DNA of 64,000 nt from Thioalbus denitrificans (GCF_003337735.1 NZ_QPJY01000002.1:745617-809616); one strand, 5' to 3'; shown: positions 38,993 to 49,002, numbered from the stretch's first letter. The notes: a model not told the origin generated them from the sequence alone. Made by a program: numbers and translations.

Positions 38993-39862
38993 TTACTGGG
39001 CGAGACTCTCGAGGCGTGGGATGGGGTCGGCGGGCGCGTAGCGGCCGCGTTCGTCGCGGGCGAGGCCGGAGAGGGCGATCTCCGGGTCGTGGGTGTAGAA
39101 GATCCGGCCGCCGCGCTCCTGGAGCTCTGCGAACAGCGCCTGCTTCTCGTCGATGACCCGTTCGGGGAAGCGGTCGTAGCCCATGGTCACGGGCAGGTGG
39201 ACCCAGGGGGTGCCGGGGACGAGGTCGGCGGCGAACACCACCGGGCCGGCGGGCATGTCGATTTCGGTGAGCAGCATGCCGGGCGTGTGGCCGTCGCTGG
39301 TGCGGAAACGGAATCCCGGTCCCAGGGTTTCGGTGCCCTCCCCGCTCACCACCTCCAGGCGCCCGCTCGCGGCGAGCAGCCCGGCGAGTTCGGGGATGAA
39401 GGAGGCCCGATCGCGGGGATGGGGCGCCAGCGCCCGCTCCCAGGCCCGCGCGCCCACCACGTAGGTGGCGTTGGGAAAGAGCAGCCGGTGCGGCTCCCCC
39501 TCCGCCCACGGCGCCAGCAGGCCGCCGGCATGGTCGAAGTGCAGGTGGGAGAGCACCACCGCGTCGATCCCGTCGTGGGTAAGGCCGGCTTCGGCCAGCG
39601 AGTCGAGCAGCACGTGCCGGGCCTCGATCACGCCGTAGCGCTCCCGCAGCCGCGGCTCGAAGAAGGCCCCGATGCCGGTCTCCAGCAGGATGTTGCGCCC
39701 CCCCTCCCGCACCAGCAGCGCGCGGCAGGCCAGCTCCACCCGGTTCTCCCCGTCCGGGGCGTACCAGCGGCTCCACTGCCCCCGCGCCGCGTTGCCGAAC
39801 ATCGCCCCGCCGTCGAGCCGCTGCCGGTTCCCTTCCAGTGATGTCAACGTGCGCTGGTTCAT
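38993..39862 (-). CDS. MBL-fold metallo-hydrolase
   Basis: 289 residues. The Zn motif is [11 protein letters not shown], with additional ligands in [17 protein letters not shown] and the terminal YTHDPE. The family includes quorum-quenching lactonases and thioesterase-like hydrolases of unknown substrate. It is bracketed by two repeat elements of different subfamilies and oriented toward the LysR gene. Confidence 0.88.
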   Translation of the reverse strand: MNQRTLTSLEGNRQRLDGGAMFGNAARGQWSRWYAPDGENRVELACRALLVREGGRNILLETGIGAFFEPRLRERYGVIEARHVLLDSLAEAGLTHDGIDAVVLSHLHFDHAGGLLAPWAEGEPHRLLFPNATYVVGARAWERALAPHPRDRASFIPELAGLLAASGRLEVVSGEGTETLGPGFRFRTSDGHTPGMLLTEIDMPAGPVVFAADLVPGTPWVHLPVTMGYDRFPERVIDEKQALFAELQERGGRIFYTHDPEIALSGLARDERGRYAPADPIPRLESLAQ

Positions 39863-39876
39863 TGATCAGTTTTGAT

Positions 39877-40084
39877 TTGTCCGCAGATTACGCAGATTAC
39901 GCAGATTATTTTGATACTTTGAACTGCCGGGTAAGGTTCACCTGACGTTCTTCCGCTTCACGAGCACCATTCAATACGGCTGTTTCCAGGCAGGTCACCT
40001 CACGCAGATGATTTCAATGCACCCTGGCCCTATCTGAAGTCAATCTGTGTAATCTGCGTAATCTGCGTAATCTGCGGATAATAA
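39877..40084. repeat. Inverted GCAGATTAC-type periodic repeat between the ETF-QO and MBL genes
   Basis: Left arm 39877-39914 has three units (GTCCGCAGATTACGCAGATT onward). Right arm 40040-40084 has four AATCTG(C/T)GT units and ends GCGGATAATAA, six bases before the ETF-QO stop. The arms differ in copy number. Confidence 0.9.
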
Positions 40085-40090
40085 TCACCC

Positions 40091-41743
40091 TCACATGTTC
40101 GGGTAGTTGGGGCCGCTGCCGCCCTCGGGGACGGTCCAGAGGATGTTCTGGGTGGGGTCCTTGATGTCGCAGGTCTTGCAGTGGACGCAGTTGGCGGCGT
40201 TGATCTGCAGCCGGGGGCCGCTCTCATCGTCCACGATTTCGTAGACGCCGGCCGGGCAGTAGCGCTGCTCCGGCGCACCGTACTCGGCCAGGTTGACCCG
40301 GATGGCCGCCTCCGGGTCCCGGAGCCGGAGGTGATCCGGCTGGGACTCCTCGTGGGCGGTGTTGGCCAGGTAGACCGAGGAGAGGCGATCGAAGGTGAGG
40401 ACCCCGTCGGGTTTCGGGTATTCGATGACGGGCATCCCGGCGGCGCGCCTCAGCCGGGCATGATCCGCGCCGTGGTGGCGCAGGGTCCAGGGGGCGCGGC
40501 CACGGAACAGCCAGGTATCCAGGGCGCTGTAGGCGATGCCGCCCCACAGCCCCCAGCGGAAGGCGGGGCGGATGTTGCGCACCCGGTTCAGCTCCTCCCA
40601 GACCCAGGTTCCGCGCAGACGTTCGGGATAGTCCCCGATCTCGGCGCCGCCGCCGGCGTCGCCGCAAAGCGCGTCGAACAGCGCCTCGGCGGCCACCATG
40701 CCCGATTTCATCGCCGTGTGGATGCCCTTGATCTTGGCCACATTGAGAAAGCCGGCGCCGTCCCCCGCCAGCGCCCCGCCCGGGAAGGCGAGCTTCGGAA
40801 TCGACTGCAGCCCGCCTTCCGACAGCGCGCGGGCGCCGTAGCTGACGCGGCGCCCGCCGGCGAAGGTGTCGCGGATGGCCGGGTGGGTCTTGAACCGCTG
40901 GAACTCCTCGAAGGGGCTGAGGTGGGGATTCTCGTAGTCGAGCCCCACCACGAACCCCACCGCCACCAGGTTCTCCTCCAGGTGATAGAGGAAGGAGCCG
41001 CCGTAGGTGCGGATGTCGAGGGGCCAGCCGACGGTGTGGATCACGGTGCCGGGCCGGTGGCGCTCCGGAGCCACTTCCCACAATTCCTTGATGCCGATGC
41101 CGTAGGTCTGGGGCCCAGCGTCCTCGCGAAGGCCGAACCGCGCCTCCAGCTCGCGGGTCAGTGAGCCGCGGCAACCCTCCGCGAACAGTGTCTGCCGGGC
41201 ATGCAGCTCCACGCCCGGCTGGAAGTTGGGACCGGGCTCGCCGTCACGGGTGCGCCCCATGTCGCCGGTGGCCACCCCGCGCACGCTGCCGTCACCGGCG
41301 TAGAGCACCTCGGCCGCGGCGAAGCCGGGAAAGATCTCCACCCCCAGCGCCTCGGCCTGCTCCGCCAGCCAGCGGCACAAGTTGCCGAGACTGATGATAT
41401 AGTTGCCGCGATTGTGCATCTGCGGCGGGGTGGGCAGGCGTACGGCCCGCTCCCGGGTCAGGTAGAGGAAGCTGTCGTGCCCGGCCGGGGTGTTCAGCGG
41501 CGCGCCGCGCTCGCGCCAGTCGGGCAGCAGCTCGTCGAGCGCCCGCGGCTCCAGCACCGCGCCGGAGAGGATATGGGCACCGACCTCGGAACCCTTCTCG
41601 AGGATGCAGACCGAGAGCGCGCTCTCCTGCTCCGCAGCCAGCTGGCGCAGCCGGATCGCGGCGGCCAGGCCGGCGGGACCGGCGCCCACGATCACCACGT
41701 CGAACTCCATCACGTCCCGCTCCACGCACTCCTCCTCTGCCAC
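40091..41743 (-). CDS. Electron-transfer flavoprotein:ubiquinone oxidoreductase
   Basis: Membrane-associated flavo-Fe-S enzyme that passes electrons from reduced ETF to the quinone pool. 550 residues from a GTG at 41743, which keeps the N-terminal extension usual in the family; an ATG at 41710 is possible. FAD motif is VVIVGAGPAGLAAAIRL; the C-terminal [4Fe-4S] ligands include CVHCKTCDIKDP. Divergent from etfBA across a LiuR-like promoter, so donor and acceptor are likely co-regulated with the acyl-CoA dehydrogenases. Confidence 0.96.
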   Translation of the reverse strand: MAEEECVERDVMEFDVVIVGAGPAGLAAAIRLRQLAAEQESALSVCILEKGSEVGAHILSGAVLEPRALDELLPDWRERGAPLNTPAGHDSFLYLTRERAVRLPTPPQMHNRGNYIISLGNLCRWLAEQAEALGVEIFPGFAAAEVLYAGDGSVRGVATGDMGRTRDGEPGPNFQPGVELHARQTLFAEGCRGSLTRELEARFGLREDAGPQTYGIGIKELWEVAPERHRPGTVIHTVGWPLDIRTYGGSFLYHLEENLVAVGFVVGLDYENPHLSPFEEFQRFKTHPAIRDTFAGGRRVSYGARALSEGGLQSIPKLAFPGGALAGDGAGFLNVAKIKGIHTAMKSGMVAAEALFDALCGDAGGGAEIGDYPERLRGTWVWEELNRVRNIRPAFRWGLWGGIAYSALDTWLFRGRAPWTLRHHGADHARLRRAAGMPVIEYPKPDGVLTFDRLSSVYLANTAHEESQPDHLRLRDPEAAIRVNLAEYGAPEQRYCPAGVYEIVDDESGPRLQINAANCVHCKTCDIKDPTQNILWTVPEGGSGPNYPNM

Positions 41744-41778
41744 TGGCCGGCGGCCGAAACGCCGGACCCGGCGCTTGA

Positions 41779-41806
41779 TTGACGTTTACGTTAACGTCAT
41801 TATACT
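41779..41806 (+). promoter_or_regulatory. etfBA promoter with a LiuR-like palindrome in the spacer
   Basis: TTGACG (-35, 41779-41784), a 16-bp spacer and TATACT (-10, 41801-41806). The palindrome GACGTTTACGTTAACGTC spans 41781-41798. The geometry repeats that of the liuA promoter at 22916. The divergent ETF-QO gene starts 36 bp to the left. Confidence 0.8.
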
Positions 41807-41911
41807 GGCCAACACCTGCTGTCAATGCAACCTGACGGGGCCCGGCCAGGGACTGCGCCGGCAACACTCCCTGCGGCACCCCCGCCCCCTATGCCAGAGC
41901 GAGCCCGCAGC

Positions 41912-42661
41912 ATGAAAATACTCGTCCCAGTCAAGCGCGTGGTGGACTACAACGTCAAGGTCCGGGTGAAAGCGGACCAGAGCGGCGTGGAGACCGCCAA
42001 CGTCAAGATGTCCATGAATCCCTTCGACGAGATCGCCGTCGAGGAGGCGGTGCGCCTGAAGGAGGCCGGCAAGGCCGGGGAGGTCATCGTCGCCTCCCTC
42101 GGACCGGCCCAGTGCCAGGAGACCCTGCGCACGGCCATGGCCCTGGGCGCCGATCGCGGCCTGCTGGTGGAAACCGACGCCGAGCTCCAGCCCCTGGCGG
42201 TGGCCAAGCTGCTGAAGACGCTGGTGGAGCGGGAGCAGCCCGGGCTGGTCATTCTCGGCAAGCAGGCCATCGATGACGACAGCAACCAGACCGGGCAGAT
42301 GCTGGCCGCCCTCCTCGGCTGGCCCCAGGGCACCTTCGCCTCCGGGGTCGCCCTCGGCGAGAACGGCGTGGAGGTCACCCGCGAGGTGGACGGCGGCCTC
42401 GAGACCCTGGCGCTCGACCTGCCGGCGGTCATCACCACCGATCTGCGCCTGAACGAGCCCCGCTACGCCAAGCTGCCGGAGATCATGAAGGCCAAGCGCA
42501 AGCCCCTCGATCGCCTGACGCCCGATGAGCTGGGCGTGGACATCGCCCCCCGCCTCGCCACCCTGAAGGTGGCCGAGCCGCCGAAGCGCCAGGGCGGAAC
42601 CAGGGTGGCCAGCGTCGCCGAGCTGGTGGACAAGCTGCGCAACGAAGCGAAGGTGATCTGA
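41912..42661 (+). CDS. etfB: Electron-transfer flavoprotein beta subunit
   Basis: Small ETF subunit, which binds AMP and contacts the dehydrogenases. 249 residues from ATG 41912 ([20 protein letters not shown]), the family length; the upstream extension is not homologous. The ETF-beta signature region is in [20 protein letters not shown]. etfA follows after two bases. Confidence 0.97.
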   Translation: MKILVPVKRVVDYNVKVRVKADQSGVETANVKMSMNPFDEIAVEEAVRLKEAGKAGEVIVASLGPAQCQETLRTAMALGADRGLLVETDAELQPLAVAKLLKTLVEREQPGLVILGKQAIDDDSNQTGQMLAALLGWPQGTFASGVALGENGVEVTREVDGGLETLALDLPAVITTDLRLNEPRYAKLPEIMKAKRKPLDRLTPDELGVDIAPRLATLKVAEPPKRQGGTRVASVAELVDKLRNEAKVI

Positions 42662-42663
42662 TC

Positions 42664-43605
42664 ATGCGTGCCCTCGTCATCGCCGAACACGACAACCGGG
42701 TCCTCCGGCCCTCCACCCTGAATACGATCACCGCCGCCCGCCGCGTGTGCGGGGAGGTGACGGTGCTCGTCGCCGGGCGCGACTGCGGCGCCCTGGCCGA
42801 GTCCGCCGCCGCCGTGACGGGCGTCAGCCGCGTCCTGGTGGCGGACGCCCCGCACCTGGACCATCCCCTGGCGGAGGACCTGGCGGCCGTGACCGTCGCC
42901 GCGGCCGGGGGTCACACCCACCTGCTCGCCCCGGCCACCACCTTCGGCAAGAACTTCCTGCCCCGGGTCGCGGCGCTGCTGGACGTGGCGCAGATCTCCG
43001 AGGTGGTGTCCATCGAGTCTCCCGACACCTTCGTGCGTCCCATCTATGCCGGCAACGCCCTGGCCACCGTCCGCTCGGACGACCCGGTGAAGGTCATGAC
43101 CGTGCGCACCACCGCCTTCGACCCGGCGCCGGCCAGCGGCGGCAGCGCACCCCTGGAGTACCTGGAGGTACCGCCGGCGGCGGGCGTCTCCCGCTACGTC
43201 CGCCAGGAGCTGACCGTCTCCGGGCGCCCGGAGCTGACCAGCGCCCGGGTCGTGGTCTCCGGCGGGCGCGGCATGGGCAGCGGGGAGAATTTCCGGCTCC
43301 TGGAGTCGCTGGCCGACCACCTCAACGCCGCCATCGGCGCCTCGCGGGCGGCAGTGGACGCCGGCTTCGTGCCCAACGACTGCCAGGTGGGCCAGACCGG
43401 CAAGGTGGTGGCCCCGGAACTCTACATCGCGGTGGGCATCTCCGGCGCCATCCAGCATCTGGCCGGCATGAAGGACAGCAAGGTGATCGTCGCCATCAAC
43501 AAGGACGAGGAGGCGCCCATCTTCCAGGTGGCCGACTACGGGCTGGTAGCCGATCTGTTCCAGGCCCTGCCGGAGCTCGATGCGGCGCTGGCCGGCGACG
43601 GCTGA
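42664..43605 (+). CDS. etfA: Electron-transfer flavoprotein alpha subunit
   Basis: Large ETF subunit carrying FAD, the electron acceptor for the acyl-CoA dehydrogenases of this window. 313 residues. C-terminal FAD-binding signature includes [20 protein letters not shown] and [20 protein letters not shown]. Paired with etfB in a two-gene operon. Confidence 0.97.
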   Translation: MRALVIAEHDNRVLRPSTLNTITAARRVCGEVTVLVAGRDCGALAESAAAVTGVSRVLVADAPHLDHPLAEDLAAVTVAAAGGHTHLLAPATTFGKNFLPRVAALLDVAQISEVVSIESPDTFVRPIYAGNALATVRSDDPVKVMTVRTTAFDPAPASGGSAPLEYLEVPPAAGVSRYVRQELTVSGRPELTSARVVVSGGRGMGSGENFRLLESLADHLNAAIGASRAAVDAGFVPNDCQVGQTGKVVAPELYIAVGISGAIQHLAGMKDSKVIVAINKDEEAPIFQVADYGLVADLFQALPELDAALAGDG

Positions 43606-43772
43606 CCCCTGGCGGCCGCCGATGGGGCGGGGAGCGGCGGCTCTGCACGCAGGGTCACTTCGTGATGGTGGCCCTGGACGAGGCCGGCAGGCCGACGCCT
43701 GTCCCAGGGCTGGGGTAGCGGCACCTGGTGCCGGGTTTGGCAAACCACCAGGCAGTACGAAAAAATAAATAA

Positions 43773-43809
43773 TTTAGCGGTTGCTAATATTAGTTATTAC
43801 TGATAGTCT
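43773..43809 (+). promoter_or_regulatory. AT-rich promoter region of the sulfur-globule-like gene
   Basis: The sequence from about 43760 to 43810 is sharply AT-rich against the surrounding GC-rich DNA. TTGCTA (43781-43786) with TAGTCT (43804-43809) at 17 bp is one possible promoter pair. This suggests a strongly expressed gene. Confidence 0.35.
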
Positions 43810-43858
43810 CTCTTCCCAGTTGCACACCAAACCGACAGACAACAACTGGAGATAGACC

Positions 43859-44176
43859 ATGAACAAGCTGACCAAGGCCATCGCCATCGCCGCCGTCCTG
43901 GGCGCCTCTTCCCTGACCGCCACCTCCGCCAGCGCCTGGTGGGGCGGCAACCCGTTCTTCGGCAACGGCAACGGTTACGGCGACGGCGACTTCTCCTTCA
44001 GCATGCGTGGCAACGCCCGCGGCAACGGCTACGGCTACAACAACCCCTACTACGGCTACGCCCCCTACGGTTATGCCCCGTACGGCGCCGCCCCTTACGG
44101 TGCCGCCCCTTACGGCGCTCCCTACGGCGCCCCGGTCGCTGTGGCCCCGCAGGCCCCGCAGGCCGAAACCAAGTAA
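43859..44176 (+). CDS. Sulfur-globule-protein-like secreted Gly/Tyr/Asn-rich protein
   Basis: 105 residues. Sec signal ends near SASA (residues 1-25), and the mature protein starts [20 protein letters not shown], very like the envelope proteins of intracellular sulfur globules in purple sulfur bacteria. This is followed by Tyr-Gly-Tyr repeats ([13 protein letters not shown]) and a Pro/Ala tail. Such proteins coat periplasmic S0 deposits. It is a single-gene unit with its own AT-rich promoter and a strong terminator, consistent with an abundant structural protein. No sulfur-oxidation genes are in the window. Confidence 0.75.
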   Translation: MNKLTKAIAIAAVLGASSLTATSASAWWGGNPFFGNGNGYGDGDFSFSMRGNARGNGYGYNNPYYGYAPYGYAPYGAAPYGAAPYGAPYGAPVAVAPQAPQAETK

Positions 44177-44202
44177 GACCCGTACCGGTCCATCCGGTAG
44201 CG

Positions 44203-44233
44203 AAAGGGGGTGGCTTCGGCCACCCCCTTTTTT
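44203..44233 (+). terminator. Intrinsic terminator of the sulfur-globule-like gene
   Basis: A perfect 12-bp stem AAAGGGGGTGGC (44203-44214) with loop TTCG and complement 44219-44230, followed by a T run to 44233. It is the best intrinsic terminator in the window, 26 bases after the stop codon. Confidence 0.95.
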
Positions 44234-44241
44234 GTTTGTCA

Positions 44242-44466
44242 GACAGGATTTACAGGATTAACTGGATTAACTGGATTTCCGAGAGTGTCAGGTTTTAAAT
44301 TTCACGTTCTTTCGAAGAACTCAGGCTTTACCCAAAGATATTCGAAGCCGGTCCTCGCCCATTCCGATGCCGGGACGGGGGTCCATCCGGCCACCCAGAC
44401 CTTATGGCCTGCCACATAAAGTCTCGCGCACAACATCATGTTAATACTGTAAATCCTGTCTATTCA
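44242..44466. repeat. Inverted GACAGGATT-type periodic repeat
   Basis: The left arm 44242-44277 has four 9-bp units (ACAGGATTT, ACAGGATTA, then CTGGATTAA variants). The right arm 44439-44466 ends AATCCTGTCTATTC. It fills the gap between the sulfur-globule terminator and the convergent CoA-transferase gene. No gene is seen in the spacer. Confidence 0.88.
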
Positions 44467-44480
44467 TCTTTCCACTCCGT

Positions 44481-45341
44481 CTATTCCCGAAACCCGACCA
44501 AGGGCAGATCCCGCTCCACCGCCCAGGCCTGCCAGGACTCGGCGTCACGGGCCCTGAACGCCTGCTCCAGCCCCTCCCGGGTCAGCTCCGCCAGCCCCAG
44601 CTGTGCCTGCAGGCGGGCCCGGAAATGGGGCTCCAGCGCCGCCACCGCCACCCAGCCGGTGCGCGCGGCATAGAGGCCGTATTCAGGCAGCGCGCCCGCC
44701 AGCAGCCCGCCGGCCGCGGTGAGCCCGAAGCGGAAGGGATCGCCGAACCCGGCCACCGCCTCGGACAGCGGCACCTCCGCGTACCCGCCCGCGCCGGTGT
44801 TCGTCCGGCCCAGCAGCAGGGCCAGCGCCGCGGTCACCGCGGTGGCGGCACCCGCCAGGTCCGCCAGCAGGGTGCGCGGCAGGTGCGGCGGTGTGAGCAG
44901 GCCTTCGACGGCCTGGTAGGTGAGATCGTGTCCCGCCTCGTCGGCACGGGATCCGGCGTAGCCGATGACCGCCACCCAGCACAGCCGCGGAAAACGCGCG
45001 GCCACGGCGCCCGGGGTCAGCTGCAGGCGCGCCAGCGCCGCCGGACGGCTGGCGGTGATGAGCAGGTCCGCCTCCGTCAGCAGCTCCTCCAGCTGCAGCC
45101 ACCCGCCCTCGGCCTTCAGGTCCAGGGTCAGCAGCGCCTGTCCGCTCAGCAGCGCCTCGTACCAGGCGCGGCTGTAGCTCTCCAGGGGATCCCCCGCCGG
45201 CGGCTCCACCTTGATCACCTCCGCCCCGAGCGCCTGCAGGCGCCGGGCCGCCACCGGGCCGGGCACGTTCACCGCGAGATTGATCACCCGCACGCCCGCC
45301 AGGGGACGCAGCGCCTCGCCACCATTCGTCAGCAGTTCCAT
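44481..45341 (-). CDS. Short CaiB/BaiF-type CoA-transferase or alpha-methylacyl-CoA racemase-like protein
   Basis: 286 residues, against about 360-400 for most family members. The N-terminal class III CoA-transferase core is clear: PLAGVRVINLAVNVPGPVAA, LGAEVIKVEPPAGDP, then an atypical GHDLTYQAVEGLL in place of the usual active-site Asp-containing region. It ends soon after the AFRARDAESWQAWA segment, so the C-terminal ~80 residues are missing or the protein belongs to a short subfamily. A racemase for branched-chain acyl-CoA would fit the neighbourhood. Confidence 0.8.
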   Translation of the reverse strand: MELLTNGGEALRPLAGVRVINLAVNVPGPVAARRLQALGAEVIKVEPPAGDPLESYSRAWYEALLSGQALLTLDLKAEGGWLQLEELLTEADLLITASRPAALARLQLTPGAVAARFPRLCWVAVIGYAGSRADEAGHDLTYQAVEGLLTPPHLPRTLLADLAGAATAVTAALALLLGRTNTGAGGYAEVPLSEAVAGFGDPFRFGLTAAGGLLAGALPEYGLYAARTGWVAVAALEPHFRARLQAQLGLAELTREGLEQAFRARDAESWQAWAVERDLPLVGFRE

Positions 45342-45467
45342 GTGGACTCCCGTGTTTGAGATTTGTCAGGACGCGACCTGCACTTCCCTTGGTATAGTTG
45401 GGCGCCGGGCAGCCAGTCGACCAGCCTCCGCCCGGCGACTTCAGGCATCGATCATACCGGGACTCCC

Positions 45468-47222
45468 ATGGCGTCTTCCGACAAGGAACAGGAACCCACC
45501 CCGGGCCGCTGGCTGGCAGGCCAGCGCCACCTCGCCGGCACGGCCCTGAACCTGGCCGTGGGACTCGGCCTCGTCGGCGGGCTGCTCCTCATCTGGCAGG
45601 CCCACCTGCTGGCGCGGGTGGTGAACGGAGTGGTGGTGGACAGGGCGCCGCTGGAGACGCTCTGGCCCTTGCTGCTGGCCCTGCCGGCGATCTTCCTGCT
45701 GCGGGCGGCCATCGCCTGGAGTGCCGAGCAGGTCTCCTTCACCGCCGCGGCCCGGGTGAAGGTGGCCCTGCGGGATCGGCTCTATCGCCACCTGCAGGCC
45801 CTCGGCCCCGCCTATCTCTCCGGCGAGCGCAGCGGCGAGCTCACCAACCTGGTGGCCGACGGGGTGGAGAAGCTGGAGGCCTACTACGCCCGCTTCCTGC
45901 CCCACATGGCCCTCACCGCCCTGGTGCCGCTGGCCATCCTCGCCTTCGTCTTTCCGCTGGACTGGATCTCGGGCCTGGTGATGCTGGGCACCGCGCCGCT
46001 CATCCCCCTGTTCATGATCCTGATCGGCAAGGGCGCCGAGCGGCTCAACCAGCGCCAGTGGCGGCAGCTGGCGCGCATGAGCGCCCACTTCCTCGATGTC
46101 ATCCAGGGCCTCACCACCCTCAAGCTGTTCAACGCCAGCCGCCGCGAGGCGGAGGTCATCGCCGCGGTCTCCGAGGCCCACCGCCGCAGTACCATGAGCG
46201 TGCTGCGGGTCGCCTTCCTCTCCGCCCTGGTGCTGGAGTTCTTCTCCACGGTGAGCATCGCCGTGGTGGCGGTGCTCATCGGCTTCCGCCTGCTGTGGGG
46301 GGAGATGGCATTCCTCCACGGCTTCTTCGTGCTGCTGCTGGCGCCGGAGTTCTACCTCCCGCTGCGCACCCTCGGCACCCACTACCATGCGCGCATGGAA
46401 GCCATCGCGGCGGCCGAACGGCTGGTGGAGGTGCTGGAGACCCCGCTCCCGCCGGCGCCCGGGGCGCCCCTGGCGCTGCCCCCGGAACGCCCACTGGGGG
46501 TGCGCTACGAGGGCGTGGGGTTCGCCTACCCCGGCGGCCGGACCGCGCTGGAGGCGGTGGATCTGGACCTGGCCCCCGGCGAGCGGGTGGCCCTGGTGGG
46601 CCCGAGCGGGGCCGGCAAGAGCACGGTGGTGAACCTGCTGCTCGGCTTCCTGCGCCCGGACGCGGGGCGGATTCTCGTCAACGGCGTCGACCTGGCCGGG
46701 CTGGAACGGGAGGCCTGGCTGCGGGAGGTGGCGTTCGTGCCCCAACGGCCGCGGGTCTTCCACGGCACGCTGCTCGACAACATCCGCCTGGGCCGGCCGG
46801 ACGCCGATCCGGCGGCCGTGCGGGAGGCCGCCCGCCTGGCGCGGGCCGGGGAGTTCATCGACCGGCTGCCCCAGGGCTACGCGACCCCCGTGGGCGAGGG
46901 GGGGCAGGGACTGTCCGGTGGCCAGATCCAGCGCCTAGCGCTGGCGCGGGCCTTTCTCAAGGATGCCCCGCTGGTGGTGCTGGACGAGCCCACCGCGAGC
47001 CTCGACCCGGACAGCGAGGCGCTGGTGCAGGCGGCCATCGAGCGGCTGGCGGTGGGCCGCACCCTGCTGGTGGTGGCCCACCGCCTGGCCACCGTGCGCG
47101 GCGCCGACCGCATCGTGGTCCTGGACGGCGGCCGGGTGGTGGAGAGCGGCGCCCACCGGGAGCTCATGGCCGCTGGCGGCCTCTACCGGCGCATGGTGAC
47201 CGCCTACGGGGGGACGGCATGA
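45468..47222 (+). CDS. cydD: CydD, ABC exporter subunit for thiols (CydDC)
   Basis: Inner-membrane half-transporter that with CydC exports cysteine/glutathione to the periplasm and is needed for cytochrome bd and c assembly. 584 residues from ATG 45468. Six membrane helices occupy about 25-310, with the CydD-typical SGLVMLGTAPLIPLFMILIG. Walker A is GPSGAGKSTVVN, the signature LSGGQIQRLALARAFL, and Walker B VVLDEPTASLD. No cydAB genes are in the window. ATGA overlap with cydC. Confidence 0.94.
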   Translation: MASSDKEQEPTPGRWLAGQRHLAGTALNLAVGLGLVGGLLLIWQAHLLARVVNGVVVDRAPLETLWPLLLALPAIFLLRAAIAWSAEQVSFTAAARVKVALRDRLYRHLQALGPAYLSGERSGELTNLVADGVEKLEAYYARFLPHMALTALVPLAILAFVFPLDWISGLVMLGTAPLIPLFMILIGKGAERLNQRQWRQLARMSAHFLDVIQGLTTLKLFNASRREAEVIAAVSEAHRRSTMSVLRVAFLSALVLEFFSTVSIAVVAVLIGFRLLWGEMAFLHGFFVLLLAPEFYLPLRTLGTHYHARMEAIAAAERLVEVLETPLPPAPGAPLALPPERPLGVRYEGVGFAYPGGRTALEAVDLDLAPGERVALVGPSGAGKSTVVNLLLGFLRPDAGRILVNGVDLAGLEREAWLREVAFVPQRPRVFHGTLLDNIRLGRPDADPAAVREAARLARAGEFIDRLPQGYATPVGEGGQGLSGGQIQRLALARAFLKDAPLVVLDEPTASLDPDSEALVQAAIERLAVGRTLLVVAHRLATVRGADRIVVLDGGRVVESGAHRELMAAGGLYRRMVTAYGGTA

Positions 47223-48949
47223 AAACGGTGCTGCGCCTGGGCCGCCTGATCGGCCCCTACTGGAAATGGATGCTCCTCGGGGTGCTCGTCTCCTTCGTCA
47301 CCCTGCTGGCCAACGTCGGCCTGATGACCCTCTCGGGCTGGTTCATCGCCGCCATGGCCCTGGCCGGACTGGCGGGCGCGAGCATGAACTACTTCTCCCC
47401 CGCCGCCACCATCCGCGCCTTCGCCATCGTCCGCACCGTGGGGCGCTACGCCGAGCGGCTGGTGACCCACGAGGCCACCTTCCGGGTCCTGGCCCGGCTG
47501 CGGGTGTGGTTCTACGAGCACCTGGAGCCCCTGGCCCCGGCACGGCTGCAGTCATTCCGCAGCGGGGACCTGCTGAGCCGCATCCGCGCCGACATCGACA
47601 CCCTCGACAACCTCTACCTGCGCATCCTGGTGCCGGTGGCGGTGGGCGCCCTGGGGCTGGCGGCGGCGGGCATCTTCCTGTGGCGCTACGAACCGCGGCT
47701 GGCCCTGGCCAACCTGGCGCTGCTGCTGGCGGCGGGGGTGGCGGTCCCGTGGCTGGTGACCCGGCTGGGCCGCGAGCCCGGGGAGACCCAGGTGCGGACC
47801 GGAGCCGAGCTGCGCGCCGCGGCGGTGGACGGACTGCAGGGGCTGGCGGAGCTGACCGTGTTCGGCGCCGCCGGCGCCCAGGCGGAGCGCCTGGACGGGC
47901 TGAGCCGGGAGCTGACCGCGGCCCAGGCGCGCATGAGCCGCCTGTCCGGGCTCTCCCAGGCGGCGCTGGGTCTGTGCGCCAACCTGGCCATGTGGCTGGT
48001 GGCCCTCATCGCCGTCCCCCTGGTGGGGAGCGGGACGCTGCAGCCGCCCGAGCTCGCCATGCTGGTGCTGTTCGCCCTGGCCAGCTTCGAGGCGGTCATG
48101 CCCCTGCCCCAGGCGTTCCAGATGCTGGGCCAGACGCTGGCCGCCGCCCGGCGCATCTTCGAGATCGTCGACGCCCGGCCCCAGGTGGCGGAGCCGGGGG
48201 GGCCGGCGCCGATCCCGGCCCACCACGGCCTGGAGCTGGCGGGCGTGGAGATGCGCTACGGGTCCGATTCTCCGCCGGCCCTCAGCGGCCTCGACCTGGA
48301 CCTGCCCCCGGGCCGGCGGGTGGCGGTGGTAGGCGCCACCGGCTCGGGCAAGAGCACCCTGGTCAACCTCCTGCTGCGCTTCTGGGACTACCAGGCGGGC
48401 AGCATCCGGTTCGGCGGCCACGACCTGCGCGCCTACCCCGGCGAGGCGCTGCGCCGCCATTTCGCCGTGGTCTCCCAGGGCACCCACCTGTTCACCACCA
48501 CCCTGCGGGAGAACCTGCGGGTGGCCGCCCCGGCGGCCTCCGACGGCGCCATGGAGGCGGCCCTGGAGACGGCCCAGCTGCTGGAGTTCGCCCGCACCCG
48601 GGCCGAGGGACTCGACACCTGGGTGGGCGAGGCGGGGCTGACTCTCTCCGGCGGCCAGGCGCGGCGCGTGGCCATTGCCCGGGCGCTGCTCAAGGACGCC
48701 CCCGTCCTGCTCCTGGACGAGCCCACCGAGGGTCTGGACGCCCCCACCGAGCAGGCCCTCATGGAAGCCCTCTACCGTCTCATGGAGGGCCGCAGCGTGC
48801 TCCTCATCACCCACCGCCTGGTGGGCCTGGAGCGGATGGACGAGATCCTCGTCCTCGACCGCGGCCGGGTGATTGAACGGGGCACCCACGCCGGATTGCT
48901 CGCCGCCGGCGGCGTCTACGCCGGCATGCACGCGCGGCTGGGGGAGTGA
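47219..48949 (+). CDS. cydC: CydC, ABC exporter subunit for thiols (CydDC)
   Basis: Partner of CydD. 576 residues. It starts MKTVLRLGRLIGPYWKWMLL and has the CydC-typical ATIRAFAIVRTVGRYAERLVTHEATF in the membrane domain. Walker A is GATGSGKSTLVN, the signature LSGGQARRVAIARALL and Walker B VLLLDEPTEGLD. The gene overlaps the cydD stop by four bases. Confidence 0.94.
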   Translation: MKTVLRLGRLIGPYWKWMLLGVLVSFVTLLANVGLMTLSGWFIAAMALAGLAGASMNYFSPAATIRAFAIVRTVGRYAERLVTHEATFRVLARLRVWFYEHLEPLAPARLQSFRSGDLLSRIRADIDTLDNLYLRILVPVAVGALGLAAAGIFLWRYEPRLALANLALLLAAGVAVPWLVTRLGREPGETQVRTGAELRAAAVDGLQGLAELTVFGAAGAQAERLDGLSRELTAAQARMSRLSGLSQAALGLCANLAMWLVALIAVPLVGSGTLQPPELAMLVLFALASFEAVMPLPQAFQMLGQTLAAARRIFEIVDARPQVAEPGGPAPIPAHHGLELAGVEMRYGSDSPPALSGLDLDLPPGRRVAVVGATGSGKSTLVNLLLRFWDYQAGSIRFGGHDLRAYPGEALRRHFAVVSQGTHLFTTTLRENLRVAAPAASDGAMEAALETAQLLEFARTRAEGLDTWVGEAGLTLSGGQARRVAIARALLKDAPVLLLDEPTEGLDAPTEQALMEALYRLMEGRSVLLITHRLVGLERMDEILVLDRGRVIERGTHAGLLAAGGVYAGMHARLGE

Positions 48950-48966
48950 GTCAAACCCAATAATCC

Positions 48967-49002
48967 AATAGACAGGATTCACAGGATTGACGGGATTTAT
49001 CC
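48967..49002. repeat. Single left arm of the GACAGGATT-type repeat
   Basis: AATAGACAGGATTCACAGGA onward, three units, beginning 17 bases after the cydC stop. The nearest matching inverted arm (AATCCTGTCTATT, 49934-49946) is on the far side of the lysE gene, so the pair brackets that gene. Confidence 0.85.

Noticed and set aside
44481-45341. Calling the short CaiB-type gene a pseudogene
   Set aside because: It has an intact start, a clean stop and no remnant of the missing C-terminus downstream, so a short subfamily is as likely.
45398-47218. Upstream extension of cydC into a 1183-codon fusion frame
   Set aside because: The 5' 600 codons are an alternative-frame shadow of cydD; cydC starts at ATG 47219 in an ATGA overlap.
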